A stretch of 20,109 nt of DNA from contig JADRCO010001343.1 of NCBI GenBank assembly GCA_021464525.1, forward strand, positions 1 to 20,109, read 5' to 3'. Positions 1 through 9,305 of this stretch are shown one piece after another. The translations under genes were made by a program, and so were the position numbers. The notes under the pieces were generated by a model. That model worked only from the letters and a program-made list of their open reading frames with translations, did not search any database and had not been told where the DNA came from. The stretch comes from Rhizophagus sp. LPA8_4_AMF. Taxonomy: Eukaryota > Glomeromycota > Glomeromycetes > Glomerales > Glomeraceae. Numbering within the stretch: position 1 is the stretch's first letter; every line of letters starts with the position of its first letter.

Positions 1-590
1 TTATTACGTAATCATATAATTACATAATTACATAAACCCGTGATGATATAACACCCGTTACATGTATATTTTCTCTAAATAATAAATGTCTAAGTGAAAA
101 TTAGAACACACAAACAGAATTTGACGTAAATTAATATGATGTATTTATTATCTTCTAGTATTTATTTGGTATAAATTATTTGATAATCAATGATGTATTA
201 TTATCTCTAGTTTTAATTTAGTATAATCACAAAGCAAAATTAAGTAGTAAATTTGATAATTTTATTTTATTTTTTTATTTTTAAAATGATGACAGACCTA
301 GGGATTAATAAACAATACAATGATGAAAAAGATAACTAATCTAAGTAATCGTAAAGTTCAGCACGAGAGCCTCACCCTTTTACCGCATTTTGAAAATCTT
401 GTCAGAAAGCGCCCACGTGTAATGATGCAATGCCTGTGCGACATAAAAACACATATTACCTTCCAGAAATATTTTTTTTTTCCGAGCTAAATATCCCATA
501 AAAACGTTTGAAACTAGTACACCTTATACTCCAGCTTCCACTCTACGTATGTTGCGATGGTTACGCTGGCGGAAGAAATTAAAAATATGA
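1..590. other. AT-rich intergenic DNA, no gene seen
   Basis: No frame shows a convincing protein and there is no clear repeat. The first 300 bases are extremely AT-rich. From about 350 the sequence becomes richer in CpG and holds one CACGTG palindrome at 414-419. The stretch may include decayed upstream parts of the Crinkler-like remnant that follows, but I could not align any of it. Confidence 0.5.
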
Positions 591-670
591 CACGGCCAAG
601 CTTATAGAATTTTTCAGGGATAGGAGAACTTAGGACTTAACGAACCGGCTATTAAAATCTTGGAAAATGA

Positions 671-1309
671 AGAGTCTACTTTGACTTGACCGAAGAAAGT
701 TCATGGAATGAAAATGGGACCACCGACGAGACTCGTAAGGAGTGTAAGGAGAAAAAGTTGAGGTCTTTCTCCTCGAGGTGGACAAATATGGAATAGTGTG
801 TGGGATATTACTCAAATCCCTTAATTCATTCCACGTAAGAAATCGTTTGCTTAAGCAAACTTTATTAAAATATTTCAAGTTCACATCAGTATTAAAGCCA
901 CTAACTCAATCAACAAGGCAAATAAAACCAGGCAACTATAGGTATTTGCCAGAACTTATTACAATGTCAAAGTGCATGTGATGTAGGCAGTGGTGTTGCT
1001 AACTTGTTCTTTTCAGATGAATATAGATATGATCAAGAAAAAGCGAAAGGCTGATGAGGTGTTCAATCCTGATTACGATTACAGCTATGGTATAGTCAGT
1101 ACTGGAGCCGATTTGTACTTCATTCTTCATAGTACCGAGGGTATCTATAGTATGAGCAGGATTGAGTATCGAATTTCATTGACAGAAGACGATTTTAAAG
1201 ATGATACAGAATTGCGTAAAGTGTGAGAAGGGTTTTAGAAGTTATTGTAGGACCATTAAAGGATATAGTAGTAGGTAGTGATGAACTCACGACAAGAAGC
1301 GCCACGTAG
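671..1309 (+). pseudogene. Crinkler-like (CRN-type) gene remnant, frameshifted
   Basis: I see three coding-like blocks. Block 1 (671-796) encodes 41 residues including FDLTEESSWNENG and ending at TAG. Block 2 (1017-1226) encodes DYSYGIVSTGADLYFILHS and RIEYRISLTEDDF, then stops at TGA. Block 3 (1223-1309), in another frame, continues with VRRVLEVIVGPLKDIVV and ends at TAG. Blocks 2 and 3 together match, from memory, the C-terminal pattern YGIVTT..W.F.LY..., ..VKRVL.VIVGLLKD of Rhizophagus Crinkler-like and related lineage-specific proteins. The frames differ across 1221-1223, so one or two bases are lost or gained there. Block 2 begins straight after an intron-like 3' end: CTAAC at 998-1002, a T-rich tract and CAG at 1014-1016. 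A GTAAGA donor lies at 835-840. Role in the living gene would be effector-like or unknown. Family name moderately sure, inactivation fairly sure. Confidence 0.5.
998..1016 (+). other. Intron 3' end: branch site plus acceptor
   Basis: CTAAC, a pyrimidine-rich tract and CAG directly precede the coding-like block that starts at ATG 1017. The branch-to-AG distance of about 14 bases is typical for short fungal introns. The matching donor may be GTAAGA at 835, giving a 182-base intron, or a weaker GT nearer by. Confidence 0.5.
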
Positions 1310-2633
1310 AAGAGATAATCAAGAAAAAATAGAGATGTACGGGCAGGTATAATTATTAGATTAGAGATTCATGTATCTTCTGGGCTCCCAAACCTTTGTA
1401 TTATTATTTGTGTTACAACGCAATAAAAAACTTTTACACATGACACTGATCGTGATAACATGTCACGGTTTTCTATAACTTATATTGATTGTACCATTCT
1501 GAGTATTCACGTTTACCACATCACATGATCCGCATATCTAACATCCGCAGTGTAGAAGCATTGAATTAATGTTTGTGCAGATGGAACGATGTTCTCTTGT
1601 TGATCTTTATATGCAGGATAGTGTGAGCTCGTTGATCAAATTTTCGTGATATGGTCATATTAACGTCAAAGATTGATTCTAAAATCGGTCCCTACACCAA
1701 TTGCAAAGGTGTGGGACTTTGGCGTTGATTTTTCATTTTATTTGCATAAATTGGATAAAGGATTCACTAACAATTAAGCTTACCTTTGCATCACCAATCC
1801 AAACTGCTAAACGATTTAAAATCTCGTCTTCTCTCATAGCCAGATCAACATAGTCAAAATATTTTGCTATCTATATTCCTGAACACGAAGAAAAAAATGG
1901 ACAGGATGTCCCAGAACAACACATCTTCTTGTTATGCATCAGCATTTGATTTATATTATCGTCAGCACGTGCAGTGAAATAATCACAAAAATAAATTACT
2001 CACCTGAATTTTATCATGAATCTTGGCGCATAAGTTTAGTGACTTGATTCTGCCTCTCACCTATTTACCTTCAATATAAATGCGAAGTGGGATATCATAA
2101 TTATATATAACGTAAGAATGAATCGGAAGCATTGCATTATTTTATCTTTGCTTACCTCATTGATAATCTCCTTAATTTACGCTGTAGATTTGAAACTAAT
2201 TTATCTCGGAAAGGTTCCCTTGCGGGAACTTACTTTATATGGTCTGTGTGGGGGGAAGTGATATAGATGGACGAAAATCTCGTAGATATTGAGTTGATAA
2301 TTTATTTCGAAAATCTAGTGCTTATAAAAAAAGGTATATTAAAATATGAGAATCTCGTAGTTAGCAATAATAGCGATATAAACAAATTAACTATAATAAT
2401 TTTTTGAAAATGTTTAGGAGTAAAGAAATGATATGACGCATTATATGGATAGGATTCGCGCACTCCCTCGAAAGCATGTCATGTGTTCATTTACTTCAAT
2501 ATTTTATACAAGTTATTACTGGCCTTTTTTTTCTTAATAATAAAGTTCATTCTGATCGGGCTTTAAATTGTAAACATGTGTGGTGTGGGAGCGTGTATAT
2601 CGTAAGGAGATTGCTTTTAACAGACTATGTATG
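1310..2633. other. Intergenic, no gene seen
   Basis: All frames are broken by frequent stops and I recognise no protein fragments. The stretch holds an imperfect hairpin at 1662-1726, one CACGTG at 1966-1971 and a short perfect hairpin at 2214-2229 (GTTCCC, loop TTGC, GGGAAC). Nothing else could be assigned. Confidence 0.45.
1662..1726. repeat. Imperfect bipartite inverted repeat
   Basis: The left arm has two pieces, AACGTCAAAG (1662-1671) and GTCCCTACACC (1688-1698). They pair with GGTGTGGGAC (1708-1717) and CTTTGGCGTT (1717-1726). One mismatch and one extra base interrupt the arms, and a 16-base insert separates the two left pieces. It could be a worn foldback element or a structured transcript; no target duplication is visible. 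Confidence 0.45.
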
Positions 2634-2653
2634 ATCAAGAATTTTTTCTTGAT
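2634..2653. repeat. Perfect 8-bp hairpin
   Basis: ATCAAGAA, a four-T loop and TTCTTGAT form a perfect stem. It lies just upstream of the direct-repeat block and could be a transcription-end or element-end structure, but nothing proves this. Confidence 0.35.
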
Positions 2654-2701
2654 ACAAGCTTTGGTTGGCGACTATCAAGAGATAACTTGAATATCAACTG
2701 G

Positions 2702-2814
2702 CTCATAACTTCACCGCCGAATGAGTGACCAGACATGAAGTATGGCGTCTCCAAGATAAACATACCGAGGGAAGCACTTACCGCCAAGATGGTCAGACAC
2801 AAGTAACTTCAGCA
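2702..2814. repeat. Direct repeat copy 1 (~113 bp, GC-richer)
   Basis: The unit begins CTCATAACTTCACCGCCGAA and ends GTAACTTCAGCA. The same unit recurs at 2873-2986 with about 10 differences, and its ACCGCCGAATGAGTG core appears a third time at 2834-2850 between the copies. The block is much GC-richer than its surroundings and has no sustained reading frame, so it looks like a duplicated non-coding repeat unit rather than a gene. I do not recognise the family. Confidence 0.7.
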
Positions 2815-2872
2815 AAGCCAGTAGATCAACTGCCGCCGCCGAATGAGTGGAACAGTTGTTAGCCACCGGTAA

Positions 2873-2986
2873 CTCATGACTTTACCGCCGAATGAGTGGA
2901 CCAGACATGAAGTATGGCGTCTCCAAGGTAAATATACCAAGGGAAGCACTCGCCGCCAAGATGGTCAGACACGAGTAACTTCAGCA
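2873..2986. repeat. Direct repeat copy 2 (~114 bp)
   Basis: Second copy of the unit at 2702-2814, offset by 171 bases. It carries one extra G in the GAGTGGACCAGACATG part and scattered transitions. High identity between copies suggests a fairly recent local duplication. Confidence 0.7.
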
Positions 2987-3743
2987 TAGTTACATACCCG
3001 CTATTTTTTTCGTCTGTCATTGTGAACTCCTAGACTACCCACTGACTGCCCTAAGCATCAGAGTGCTCAAAAAAAACTGGCATAGTCACTGAGATTTTTT
3101 TTTTATTTCTCAAAATAAACAAGTTTCAGTAATGATTACAGAGAGACTATATATACATTTTTTTCGTTATCTTTACAATAATCAATTGTGTGACCAATGA
3201 TTGGATATTTGTAAGGTACGAGAGAGATATTTAATAGAATAAATAAGTGAAATCGATAAAGTAGCACAGATTATAAAGTCGCGTCGCTGAGATATAAAAT
3301 GAGATAAATAGGTAGATAATATACTCTACGCGTTCTCTCCAGTTACGTATACATTGACAAATAGGTGTATTGCAAGTCATGTGATATTAATAAAACCCCT
3401 CGAAAAAAATAAATCTTTTTTCGGTATGTGAAATAGTTAATATGAAAATTACGTGATAAACCCCTATATGGTTTATGGCTATATTATTTAGGGCCTCGAC
3501 TACATAATTCTATAATTTATTGGTTCCATCACTTCCACGTGATTGGCCTTGTAATACTATATAACAAGTGAATTAGTAATCTTTCCTTCCTACATCATAG
3601 TTTTACAATAAATAAAAAAAACCAGTTTGCAATGACTGCTGCACTTAGATCTTTAAAGTTCCTAAATTTAACGTTAAGATTGTTTCATAAGAAACAAGTG
3701 TTCATGAATATTTTAAGATTGAAGCCAGATACTGACAACTTAA
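2987..3743. other. Intergenic, possible 5' part of following pseudogene
   Basis: AT-rich sequence with no recognised gene. A perfect hairpin CGAAAAAA/TTTTTTCG lies at 3401-3423 and a CACGTG at 3536-3541. An ATG at 3632 opens a 47-codon frame ending at 3775; it may be a degraded first exon of the next pseudogene because it overlaps its first recognisable block in another frame, but I cannot show this. Confidence 0.35.
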
Positions 3744-4141
3744 GCATTATTAAATTTTTGGCTAAAAGAAGATGAGAAAATATCACCTTGGAGTACAGTT
3801 TATGATGACTGGCAACTATCTCTCCAATATATTTTAAAAGACTATGGTAAAAAAGTTCGTGTCTAGTTCCTGTAAAGAGTTGCAGAATATTTGTGATGTT
3901 CAAGGGCACCATCGTGCGAGAGAGTTGTGAAAAATTCTATGTAAAATTTTACCAAGCGAATCTTGACAGGCAGATCGCAGAGAGAATTCACCAACTTGAT
4001 ACGACAGTATTTTCAGAACATCAATTTTCTGATTATTTGCGGAATACTTCAAATAAATGATTAATAATAGACGAAGAAGATTCTTCTAGTAAATGAACTC
4101 AGTACCACAAAGAACAAACTGTGCTGCTCGTGCATGATCTG

Positions 4142-4200
4142 GTTTGTACCTAAATCCATATTTTTTTTACAATGAAACACTCTATATCTTCTTTTTTTAG
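4142..4200 (+). other. Intron 1 of the decayed gene (59 bp)
   Basis: Starts GTTTGT, has CTAAAT near its start, and ends in a T tract and TTTAG. It is phase 0 on both sides: the flanking frames (..VHDL and VSDDYDD..) stay in register. Confidence 0.5.
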
Positions 4201-4402
4201 GTTAGTGATGATTATGATGATCATGATGATAATCAAAGTTTTGTAGTACGTAACATACTTGACCAATCTCTAGATATTTCGCAGGAGACAAAATCTCCTC
4301 GATAATTTTCATGAATATTGTCTTATTCAAAATGTTTTTGCTTCAATTGATAACATCTTTCCGGAAAATGCGGTTGATTTCTTAGTGGCATTCTTCTCAA
4401 AG

Positions 4403-4473
4403 GTATTATTTTTTGTTTGAATTTCTCAGTTCTAAATAATCGCATCCTTATTGCTCATTTTTTTATATAAAAG
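4403..4473 (+). other. Intron 2 of the decayed gene (71 bp)
   Basis: Starts GTATTA and ends ATAAAAG, with CTAAAT inside as a possible branch site. It is phase 0, joining ..VAFFSK to KLTYQQWRDE... Confidence 0.5.
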
Positions 4474-4583
4474 AAACTTACATATCAACAATGGAGAGAT
4501 GAGATAGAAAAGTTACTAGATCCCGAATAAGATCTTTTTTTGATGAAATTAAAAAGATTCTTATTTGAGATTTTACTGATTTT

Positions 4584-4649
4584 GTAAGTATCTGTAGTTG
4601 GATTTCTTCAGTCCGATATTTGTCTAATCTCAATCTTTTCTATTTTTAG
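4584..4649 (+). other. Intron 3 of the decayed gene (66 bp)
   Basis: Starts with the consensus donor GTAAGT and ends CTATTTTTAG, with CTAAT 26 bases upstream of the acceptor. It splits a TTT codon (phase 2) and restores the frame to FDAYEMGS.. downstream. Best supported of the four introns. Confidence 0.6.
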
Positions 4650-4796
4650 TTTTGATGCATACGAGATGGGGTCTGAGAATCATTTAAAAAATCATGACAT
4701 GTTTGAGGAAGAATATATGTCCATGTATATTCATTCTATTATAAGGAAAGCATTAGCAAGATTTGAAGATTTGCAAATATTAAATATCGACCATAA

Positions 4797-4857
4797 GTAC
4801 TTTATCTTGTTTTTATACCACTATAATGGAATAATTTCCTATTTTATGCTCTTGTAG
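4797..4857 (+). other. Intron 4 of the decayed gene (61 bp)
   Basis: Starts GTACTT, a weak donor, and ends CTCTTGTAG. Removing it splits an AAA codon in phase 2 and joins ..LNIDH to KGNDAVISSA. The reading frame also runs on through the intron to TAG, so this is less certain than intron 3. Confidence 0.4.
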
Positions 4858-4939
4858 AGGAAACGATGCTGTAATTTCTTCAGCATAATATCACAAGCGA
4901 ATTACAAGTCAACAAGGTAACGTTGATGGATCTGAGTAA

Positions 4940-6403
4940 AGGCATGAAAATATTACCATCAGATGCTATATGAGACTTTTCCGGGGTCATACTATACATA
5001 TTATTTTATATGTAAAAACGGCAAAAAAAAAATATGCAAAAATTTCATATCTGATACACAATAATTTCTGACAATAATTTCTGTATAAAATATGTTTTTC
5101 TAACATTTGAATTTGACAATCTAATTATAATTATTATCCTGTATATTTATTTATATGTGAATTAGTATTTTTCATAGAGATTAGAGACACATTGATATAA
5201 AATTGATTTTTGGGTGAAATTATTTTACAGTAAAATTTTTTCGGCTTCATTATAGAGTTTTCTTTATTTCTTAATTTTGTCACAAAGTAAAAAACTATAA
5301 TATGTTAGTTGAAAAATTGTATTATTTTCTGAGAAAATAAGTTCTTGTGTTACTAAATCTTGTATTATCCACGTGAATTTTAAAAGATCTACGGATCGGT
5401 TCAATGAGACAATGAGTCTCTTATTCTTAAGTCACGTGATTTCACGTCAAGGAAAAAATAAAGCTCATAATTACTAACCCTGGATTTGGATTTTGGATTT
5501 TTGGTTTTTTATCGATGGACCGAAAGAAAAGGTACCAGGTATCAGGATTCGAAGATCTAGGATTGGAAGATAGGCCTTTTGGGTGGATTTCTTGAGATGT
5601 ATTTTTTTGATTAACCACGTTGACCGATTGCTGATAAACGGTCAAATCGTTACTTGGAAGAGTTACATTTCAAGGGAGACACTTAGTTTTGAATTGATTG
5701 TTAGTCGGGTAGTAAGGAATGTTTGGTAAGTATGGAGGAGGATACTGTAGATGCTTATAGAATACAAAATTACGTAACTTTTAAGGTGGAGCGTTAGCAG
5801 GGGGTTAACGGGTGCTAGGCCGCACGGTCCCTATAAAAAATTTTCTGGGGAAATTCCGATAAATTATCATTTTTCTAGTTTTCATTCCAAAAAAAAACCG
5901 ATGTATGATCAATTTTCTAAAAAAAATTTTATAGAAGGTCAGGTTATGAGTTTTTCTAATTGGGGACGTAGAACGCACCATTATTTTATATAGCGTCATA
6001 AAAGTTTATATTTCCTTCTGTTTTTTTTTTCTGTTTTGTTCTTTTTTTTGTTTGTCAAAAAATATTTTTAGCTATAGGGGCTGTATAATAGTAATACTTC
6101 GTCTCTATTGTCTCCTTTGTATTTAGGCAAATATTTAATAAAGGAAATACGTTACTAAAAATAAATAAATAAATAATGGAATGAAAAAAAAATTTAGATA
6201 AATCGTCTTTGTCATTTTAAATTATGAAAATCATTTTTTTTTTTTGCAATAAGTATTATAATTAAAAACATTCAATTATCCAAAGTTGTGTAAATTTTGA
6301 TCGATCAAATTCACTACGAAATTTCTTCAAACGAATGGCGTAACACCTAAATAATAGTTACAATTAATAAAGAATTTATATTTGCTTTTTTATAAAAAAG
6401 GGT
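4940..6403. other. Intergenic, very AT-rich
   Basis: No supportable gene. Visible items: a 13-bp tandem (ACAATAATTTCTG twice, 5058-5083), CACGTG at 5370-5375 and 5433-5438, a GAGAC/GTCTC hairpin at 5406-5420, a GGATTTTGG-type simple repeat at about 5480-5505, and a (AAAT)n run at about 6160-6176. A loose foldback may span about 5811-5979. Reverse-strand open frames in 5442-5645 and 5805-5999 have low-complexity or AT-driven translations and no family resemblance. Confidence 0.45.
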
Positions 6404-6548
6404 ATTGCTAAATATCACTAGTGGTGACGGTCACCGATGGTGAAATTATGATGTAATGCCGGCCAGCAATTTATTAGATTTTAAATTCTGGCCAAAAGTA
6501 CATCATAATGCTGGTATGGTAACAATACAACTGGTGAGCTTTAACAAT
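6404..6548. mobile_element. MITE-like foldback element, 145 bp
   Basis: The two halves pair along nearly their whole length. Ends are ATTGCTAAATATCACTAG on the left and CTGGTGAGCTTTAACAAT on the right, which match inverted with a few transitions. Inner arms share ATTATGATGTA and GGCCAG, meeting at an AT-rich centre near 6476. A 13-base palindrome GGTGACGGTCACC sits at 6423-6435 in the left arm. No open frame and no clear target duplication, so it is a non-autonomous foldback or old MITE. Confidence 0.6.
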
Positions 6549-7500
6549 TTTCAAAAAAAAATATAACGGTTCGAGAAGGCAAAACAGAATAATGGGCTAA
6601 ATTAATTAATTATTATTTATTTAATTTCATAACGATTTGTAGAACATTTTTTTATTTGTTCGAATTGACAACGTTTTTGGGTGATAAAATTTCTTTTTCT
6701 TTTCAATTGTAATAATCTGTTGTTAAACCTAAATGTCTCGACATAGTAACGAAAAATTAAAAAATGATAATTTTTGATTTTTTTTTTTGGATCGTCAAAT
6801 ATATACCTAATTACCTATCACCTTATGAAAAATTTATTCCCGGATGTGTATAGAGAAAAAATTCAGGTGACCAATAAAATTCATAGGATATACATGTATA
6901 AAGAAAAATTATTTGAGATATCATATTAAAAACAACCGGTTAAAATAGTTCCGATAATTTCGGTGTACTACTTAATCTGAATTAATTGTTTGTTACACGC
7001 AATCGGCAATACCTTAAAAATCAAAATTAATTTGCGGAATCATGTAAAAATAGCAATGAATGTCGATGATTTATCAAATAAAATAAAATAAAATAAAAAT
7101 AAAGAGAGACAATTATATATCCATTTTCTGTAATTTGAAAAATGTTTTGTAAATTTCATTCAAAAAGAGTGTCATTTGTTAGACATTTTTTAAATATCTT
7201 TCCGTTTTTAATAAAATATTATCTTCTTTAAATATTGTAAGCTAAAAATACATAAACCATTTCCCCTGATCCAGTTTCTGAACACAAACCGGATTTTCTT
7301 TATCTTTATGAAACTCTCAAAAAATTGAGATTTTACATTGGTTAATTTCATGTATATTAATTCCAAAATAGTCTCAAATTTAAAAAAAATTGTCTATTTA
7401 TTATTACCACTTTGATCGACAAAAAACTAATGCGTTTCATTAATTACTAAAATAAATACAATGCATGCAATAACTTTATTAAGATTTTCACAAATATAAG
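6549..7500. other. Intergenic upstream of the intact gene
   Basis: AT-rich with no coding signal. An (AAATA)n simple repeat runs at about 7076-7104. The last part is the promoter region of the membrane-protein gene. Confidence 0.5.
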
Positions 7501-7503
7501 AAA

Positions 7504-7513
7504 TATATAAAGG
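7504..7513 (+). promoter_or_regulatory. TATA box of the membrane-protein gene
   Basis: TATATAAAGG is a full match to the eukaryotic TATA consensus and lies 71 bases before the ATG at 7584. A transcription start about 30 bases downstream would leave a leader of roughly 40-45 bases. TATAAA-like strings are common in this AT-rich DNA, but the GG end and the spacing support it. Confidence 0.55.
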
Positions 7514-7583
7514 CCACATCTCTTTTTTTGCTAAACAAAACTTACAATTTTTTTATTTGCTGAGCAAATATAAAATAATATCA

Positions 7584-8537
7584 ATGGAAGAAGATTCATT
7601 AACAAAATTACTACGTATATTACAAGATCCTGCACCCCAGTACGTATTAGGTTGCGTACCGGCTATAGCAACAATAGGAGCAGCACCAGATAGTGGGTTA
7701 ATAAATAAGATATTATGGATATTACGATGTCTTGGTTGTCCATTTACCGGATTGTTTTACACCTGCAACATAGGTAATGACCCAATAGCAATGAGTACAT
7801 ACTGGCTCACATCGGACCATTTTATGAAAGACGGAAATAAAATTCCCTACAGACCTTTTGGTCATTATACTATGAAAATAGCGATAGATGAACAGGATAA
7901 AGTAGTTATTAACTTACTCAAGGAATGTATAGCAGAAGCATCTGTACTAGACAGATTATCGTCATTGGCATCAGCGTACTATATATTTCTCGGTATATTT
8001 TCAGGAATAACCAAGGCGATACGTATAGGACCATGCACTGGAGAGGATTGGCCATATCTACCACTAGCATTAGCCTGGACATTTCCAGCAATTTATAGGA
8101 GGGTATCCAGAGGAAGAATGGTAGTCAACGACCCTAGACAAGTATTAGGAAACATGTATTTAGTTGTAAGAGACCTCCCACACAATGAGAGAAGTTCTAA
8201 AGATGCTCAAGCCCTAATCACTTTTGTTTTATTCTCAGTGATCATTCCTTGGATGTCAGTACTTCTTGCCTATTTCACCCGTCCAGTGGGATATGGCTGT
8301 CGAGCCAGATATCTCACAGTATTATCCTCTATTTGGTCATTTAACAGTCTTATCGCATACATATCCCATATTTCAGGAGAAAAATTTGTAGGGGGCAATA
8401 GATATATTAATGGATGGTTTTGCCTTTGTGGTGTCATAATATCTATTCTTTTAATTTTACTAGGTCTGCTAAGTCATACGAGATCATGGTGGGCAGATCT
8501 ATTTGGAGAAAATTGTGGTGCTACATGCATGTATTAA
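7584..8537 (+). CDS. Multi-pass membrane protein, unknown function
   Basis: This single-exon frame encodes 317 residues and ends at TAA. I chose the ATG at 7584 (MEEDSLTKLLR) because the frame upstream has only a TTG and the TATA box fits this start. Hydrophobic segments lie at about 126-144, 157-170, 210-231, 243-262 and 277-297, so four or five membrane spans are likely. The N-terminal third has weaker hydrophobic stretches around 20-60 and many cysteines. Landmarks are FGHYTMKIA, LPLALAWTFPAIYRRVSRGR and FTRPVGYGCRARYLTV, followed by SHISGEKFVGGNRY and WWADLFGEN near the end. The PVG.GCR motif recalls uncharacterised fungal membrane proteins expanded in Rhizophagus; that link is from memory. 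There is no signal peptide, transporter motif or enzyme motif I recognise. The gene is clearly GC-richer than its flanks and is the only intact one here. Confidence 0.88.
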   Translation: MEEDSLTKLLRILQDPAPQYVLGCVPAIATIGAAPDSGLINKILWILRCLGCPFTGLFYTCNIGNDPIAMSTYWLTSDHFMKDGNKIPYRPFGHYTMKIAIDEQDKVVINLLKECIAEASVLDRLSSLASAYYIFLGIFSGITKAIRIGPCTGEDWPYLPLALAWTFPAIYRRVSRGRMVVNDPRQVLGNMYLVVRDLPHNERSSKDAQALITFVLFSVIIPWMSVLLAYFTRPVGYGCRARYLTVLSSIWSFNSLIAYISHISGEKFVGGNRYINGWFCLCGVIISILLILLGLLSHTRSWWADLFGENCGATCMY

Positions 8538-9305
8538 TACTTAGATTTTATATTTATACACACCGGCGGATATGAAAAGATGATAGATAGATAGAGCGCT
8601 TTCTATCAATTGAAGATCACTGAAGAAAAAAGGTGGTTTTTAGCTCGCTTGTTATTCATAAAAATAGAAAACTCAACCCTTCAAAACTTTCTGATATTTT
8701 TTTATCAATCAATCAGATCACCCATCATTCTAACAATTGAGGTGCTTGAAAATACCCATAACACATACATACTGTACATACGCACATTTTGATTAATTTT
8801 ACAAATTACAAATTACCTATTTCACTATCGGTAATAGGTTAGTAAGTGAAGGAATTAATAAAAAAAAAATAATCATCATCAATCATTTTATATTACGATT
8901 TTTTAGTTTGTTTTAAGAAAATACTGTACATACTATAAGTTTATATTACACAATTTTTTATTATACTGGATTAAGCAATATGCACAGAAGTTGTGCACTT
9001 TACGTTGTAAATGACGTGTTATGAACTTTATTGTGCCACATTACAAAATGTTTTACGTCAACGTTAGTTAATACTGCGACACAAAAATCAAAATTCCTTT
9101 GCTAATGTAAAAATTATAATAGCATCCGTAAAATAACATTAATTATAATGAAGTAAAACGGAAATATAGCTAACGTAAATTACTACAAAAAAGTCGTGGT
9201 CGTACCACGTGATCGTTCGCTCATCTTGTGTTCGGTAACAATAACACTAAGCCTTCCCATTATTCATTCAAAAATTTGATAGACATAGCGACTTTCATCT
9301 TGGAA
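8538..9305. other. 3' flank and intergenic DNA
   Basis: A (GATA)n run and an imperfect palindrome centred on AGCGCT lie at about 8581-8606, probably in the 3' untranslated region. AATAAA at 8857-8862 may serve as a poly(A) signal, 320 bases after the stop. CACGTG occurs at 9206-9211. The open frame starting near 8610 has no family resemblance and is not called. Confidence 0.4.

Larger units (their letters stand above)
3744..4939 (+). pseudogene. Decayed multi-exon gene, family unassigned
   Basis: Successive coding-like blocks are joined by four canonical introns with consistent phases. Blocks: 3744-3866 (EDEKISPWSTVYDDWQLS..), 3851-4141 in a shifted frame (KFYVKFYQANLDRQIAERI), 4201-4402 (NIFPENAVDFLVAFFSK), 4474-4583 (YQQWRDEIEKLLDPE), 4650-4796 (FDAYEMGSENHLKNHDMFEE) and 4858-4939. 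Inactivating changes are frameshifts near 3850-3866 and at about 4300, TGA at 4058 and 4094, TAA at 4528 and 4886. The last block, with SSAYHKRITSQQGN, recalls the SSAYRKN stretch of a large Rhizophagus-specific protein group, but that is memory and not proof. An acidic DDYDDHDD stretch follows the first intron. Coding origin is well supported by intron phase and composition; function is unknown. Confidence 0.6.

Noticed and set aside
630-884. 84-residue minus-strand open frame
   Set aside because: It is antisense to the coding-like block 671-796, and its translation is serine/arginine-rich with no family resemblance.
3685-3912. 75-residue minus-strand open frame
   Set aside because: Antisense to the first blocks of the decayed multi-exon gene; the plus-strand reading is far more protein-like and links to introns.
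4666-4857. Stand-alone 63-residue gene from ATG 4666
   Set aside because: The frame is open upstream to an intron acceptor at 4649 and has an intron-like tail, so it is an internal exon of the decayed gene.
5442-5645. 67-residue minus-strand open frame with NPNPG
   Set aside because: Low-complexity translation of a GGATTTTGG simple repeat; no start context or family.
5811-5979. Possible foldback element with GTGC..ACG.TCCC ends
   Set aside because: Matches between the ends need several gaps, and the inner pairing is only A/T-rich; not strong enough to call.
7557-7583. Earlier non-ATG start (TTG at 7557) for the membrane protein
   Set aside because: An ATG nine codons later fits the TATA spacing, and nuclear fungal genes rarely start at TTG.
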